From Clostridium sp. SCN 57-10 (lineage in GTDB: Bacteria > Bacillota > Clostridia > Oscillospirales > Butyricicoccaceae): DNA of 7,145 bases. A program made the position numbers and the translations under genes. Each line of letters begins with the position of its first letter. Position 1 is the stretch's first letter. The stretch covers positions 1-7,145 of the forward strand of contig MEFT01000095.1 in assembly GCA_001725215.1 (NCBI GenBank), read 5' to 3'. The notes under the pieces were generated by a model, which saw nothing but the letters and a program-made list of their open reading frames with translations, did not search any database and was not told the origin of the DNA. This document shows, one piece after another, positions 5,945 through 7,145 of the stretch.

Positions 5945-5958
5945 TTGCGTTTGATAAC

Positions 5959-5987
5959 AGTATATCAGAAACAGCGGTGCTTAGCAA
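5959..5987 (-). promoter_or_regulatory. Sigma-A-type promoter for the ECF S-component gene
   Basis: TTGCTA (5987-5982) and TATACT (5964-5959) on the minus strand are separated by exactly 17 bp. The -35 overlaps the stop codon of the DUF3842 gene. The predicted start near A5952 gives a leader of about 116 nt before ATG 5836. Confidence 0.72.
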
Positions 5988-6343
5988 TCTTTTTCAAGCT
6001 CACGCAGCGCGGCGCAAAGCTCATCAAAATATGCGGCGAGCGGCTTTTCCGCAACGCCCACCACCGTGCCGACGCAACGCTTGACGGGAATGAGCAGTTT
6101 TTTCGCACGGCAGCCCGATACGGCCGCCGCAATCGTAGGACTGATCTCGCCGAACATCGAGTTGGCAAATACGATGCCGATCGGCCCTGCCACAACGTCC
6201 GCGTCGCCGCAATTATAGACGGCGGCGTTCTCGCCCGTTGCCCCGCCGTGTGCACCGGCGCGCAGCATTGCCGTAGTCGCGGCCACATTTGTGCCGACGG
6301 CGATAACCTCCCACGCGGGGTTTTCGCGACGCACGGCTTCCAC
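5981..6343 (-). CDS. DUF3842 family protein, N-terminally truncated (start unclear, possible pseudogene)
   Basis: The frame encodes most of a DUF3842 protein. Visible are EVIAVGTNVAATTAMLRAGA, the GATGENA motif, then DVVAGPIGIVFANSMFGEISP and the tail with VVGVAEKPLAAYFDELC. Family members usually begin with a short strand and a glycine-rich turn, roughly M-IAVIDGQGGGIGK, suggesting a Rossmann-like nucleotide-binding fold; the function is unknown. Here homology continues upstream of GTG 6343 in the same frame as QGGGLGKSI (to about 6370) and then stops abruptly at the hairpin following tsf. No ATG, GTG or TTG lies upstream in frame; only a CTG (6358) exists. None of the three frames encodes the missing first strand. 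GTG 6343 is the first conventional start but lacks a good ribosome binding site and would remove the glycine-rich loop. The gene is probably broken, or the sequence here carries a deletion. Confidence 0.75.
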   Translation of the reverse strand: MEAVRRENPAWEVIAVGTNVAATTAMLRAGAHGGATGENAAVYNCGDADVVAGPIGIVFANSMFGEISPTIAAAVSGCRAKKLLIPVKRCVGTVVGVAEKPLAAYFDELCAALRELEKDC

Positions 6344-6371
6344 GATGCTTTTGCCCAGCCCGCCGCCCTGT

Positions 6372-6395
6372 AAGGCCCGCCGTTCGGCGGGCCTT
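6372..6395 (-). terminator. GC-rich hairpin after tsf, lacking a U-run
   Basis: AAGGCCCGCC and GGCGGGCCTT form a perfect 10-bp stem with a 4-nt loop, 12 nt after the tsf stop. On the minus strand the stem ends in CCTT and continues ACAGGG, so the expected U-tract is missing. This coincides with the lost 5' end of the DUF3842 gene. Confidence 0.7.
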
Positions 6396-6407
6396 GCACG
6401 GGTTATT

Positions 6408-7145
6408 TTATTTGCCGCTCATCTTGGCAACTTCTTCCGCGAAGTTATCTTCGCGCTTCTCGATGCCTTCGCCGCGCTCATAACGATCAAAGCGCACGAT
6501 GCGGATGGTGCCGCCCTGCTCGCCGGCAACGCGCTCTGCGTACTTCTGCACAGACAGCTTGTTCTCCTTGACGAACGCCTGGTCGACGAGGCAGTTTTCC
6601 TCGTAGTACTTGTTAATGCGTCCGGCAACGATCTTCTCAGCCACGGCTGCGGGCTTGCCCTCGTTGATCGTCTGCGCAAGCAGAATTTCCTTCTCCTTGG
6701 CGATCACTTCGGCAGGAACCTCAGTGCGGTCAAGGTAAGAGGGACGCATTGCGGCGATCTGCATGCAGATGTCGCGGCCCAGCTCGTGGATGATGCTGTT
6801 GCCGCGCAGGGTCTCCGAAACCTCAAACGCGACAAGCACGCCGATACGGCCGCCAAGGTGCACATAGCCGACCTTCATCGTGTCGCCCGCATAGCGGACA
6901 AAACGGCGAATCTGAATGTTCTCGCCAATGGTGAGAACCTTCTCGCGCTGCATATCGGCAACGGTCAGCTCGCTATCGGGATATTTGCAGGCAAGCAGCG
7001 CCTCGACGTCTGCGGGGTTTTCCTGCAGGACGACGTTCGCGATGCTCGCGACGAATTTCTGGAATTCTTCATTCTTGCCGACAAAGTCGGTCTCGCTGTT
7101 TACTTCAACAAGCGCGCCGACGTTGCAGCTATCGCAAACCACTGC
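6408..7145 (-). CDS. tsf: Elongation factor Ts (5' partial)
   Basis: The frame is open to the right edge, so the gene starts outside the window; the GTG at 7142 is an internal valine codon. About 245 residues of EF-Ts are visible. They include the family signature LVEVNSETDFVGKNEEF near the start of the visible part, then HLGGRIGVLVAFEVSE, DICMQIAAMRPSYLDRTEVP, and the C-terminal dimerisation region INKYYEENCLVDQAFVKE. The N-terminal UBA-like domain is not in the window. EF-Ts is the cytoplasmic GDP/GTP exchange factor that reactivates EF-Tu. In most bacteria rpsB lies directly upstream, which would be to the right of this window. A hairpin follows 12 nt after the TAA stop. Confidence 0.97.
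   Translation of the reverse strand, partial: AVVCDSCNVGALVEVNSETDFVGKNEEFQKFVASIANVVLQENPADVEALLACKYPDSELTVADMQREKVLTIGENIQIRRFVRYAGDTMKVGYVHLGGRIGVLVAFEVSETLRGNSIIHELGRDICMQIAAMRPSYLDRTEVPAEVIAKEKEILLAQTINEGKPAAVAEKIVAGRINKYYEENCLVDQAFVKENKLSVQKYAERVAGEQGGTIRIVRFDRYERGEGIEKREDNFAEEVAKMSGK

Noticed and set aside
5894..6373. A 159-codon plus-strand open frame opposite the DUF3842 gene
   Set aside because: It is antisense to a frame with clear DUF3842 motifs and passes through the ECF promoter region. No protein family is recognisable.

Overview
This window looks like chromosomal DNA from a moderately GC-rich member of the Bacillota, most likely class Clostridia and near the Oscillospiraceae/Ruminococcaceae. 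That placement is inferred from gene content: a fused CoA-disulfide-reductase/rhodanese/TusA/DsrE protein, a DUF3842 gene, an ECF-type vitamin transporter S component, strong AGGAGG-type ribosome binding sites, and a CCA-encoding tRNA-Leu. No phage, transposon, plasmid or CRISPR signature was seen.

Left part, plus strand (1-1811): the 3' two thirds of a multidomain sulfur-handling flavoprotein runs in from the left edge and ends at a perfect 12-bp hairpin. A sigma-A-like promoter, tRNA-Leu(GAG) and an intrinsic terminator follow.

Middle, plus strand (1812-3816): four tightly packed co-directional genes form a probable operon. They encode an endonuclease/exonuclease/phosphatase-fold hydrolase, an AAC(6')-like GNAT acetyltransferase (4-nt overlap with the first gene), a free methionine-R-sulfoxide reductase with all three family cysteines (12-nt gap), and an 83-aa protein that resembles only the middle domain of fatty acid kinase FakA (2-nt gap). 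The run ends at a bidirectional terminator between convergent genes.

Right part, minus strand, read right to left (7145-3867): the 3' part of tsf (EF-Ts) ends at a GC-rich hairpin. A DUF3842 gene follows whose first residues are missing exactly where the tsf hairpin ends. Next come a well-formed promoter, a 116-nt leader with a repeated element and a terminator-like hairpin, an ECF transporter S component, and 38 nt later an AbgB-like M20 amidohydrolase. The S component and amidohydrolase may form an uptake-plus-hydrolysis pair.

Most of the window is ordinary. The items deserving a second look are the truncated DUF3842/tsf junction, the leader upstream of the ECF S component, and the stand-alone FakA-middle-domain protein.
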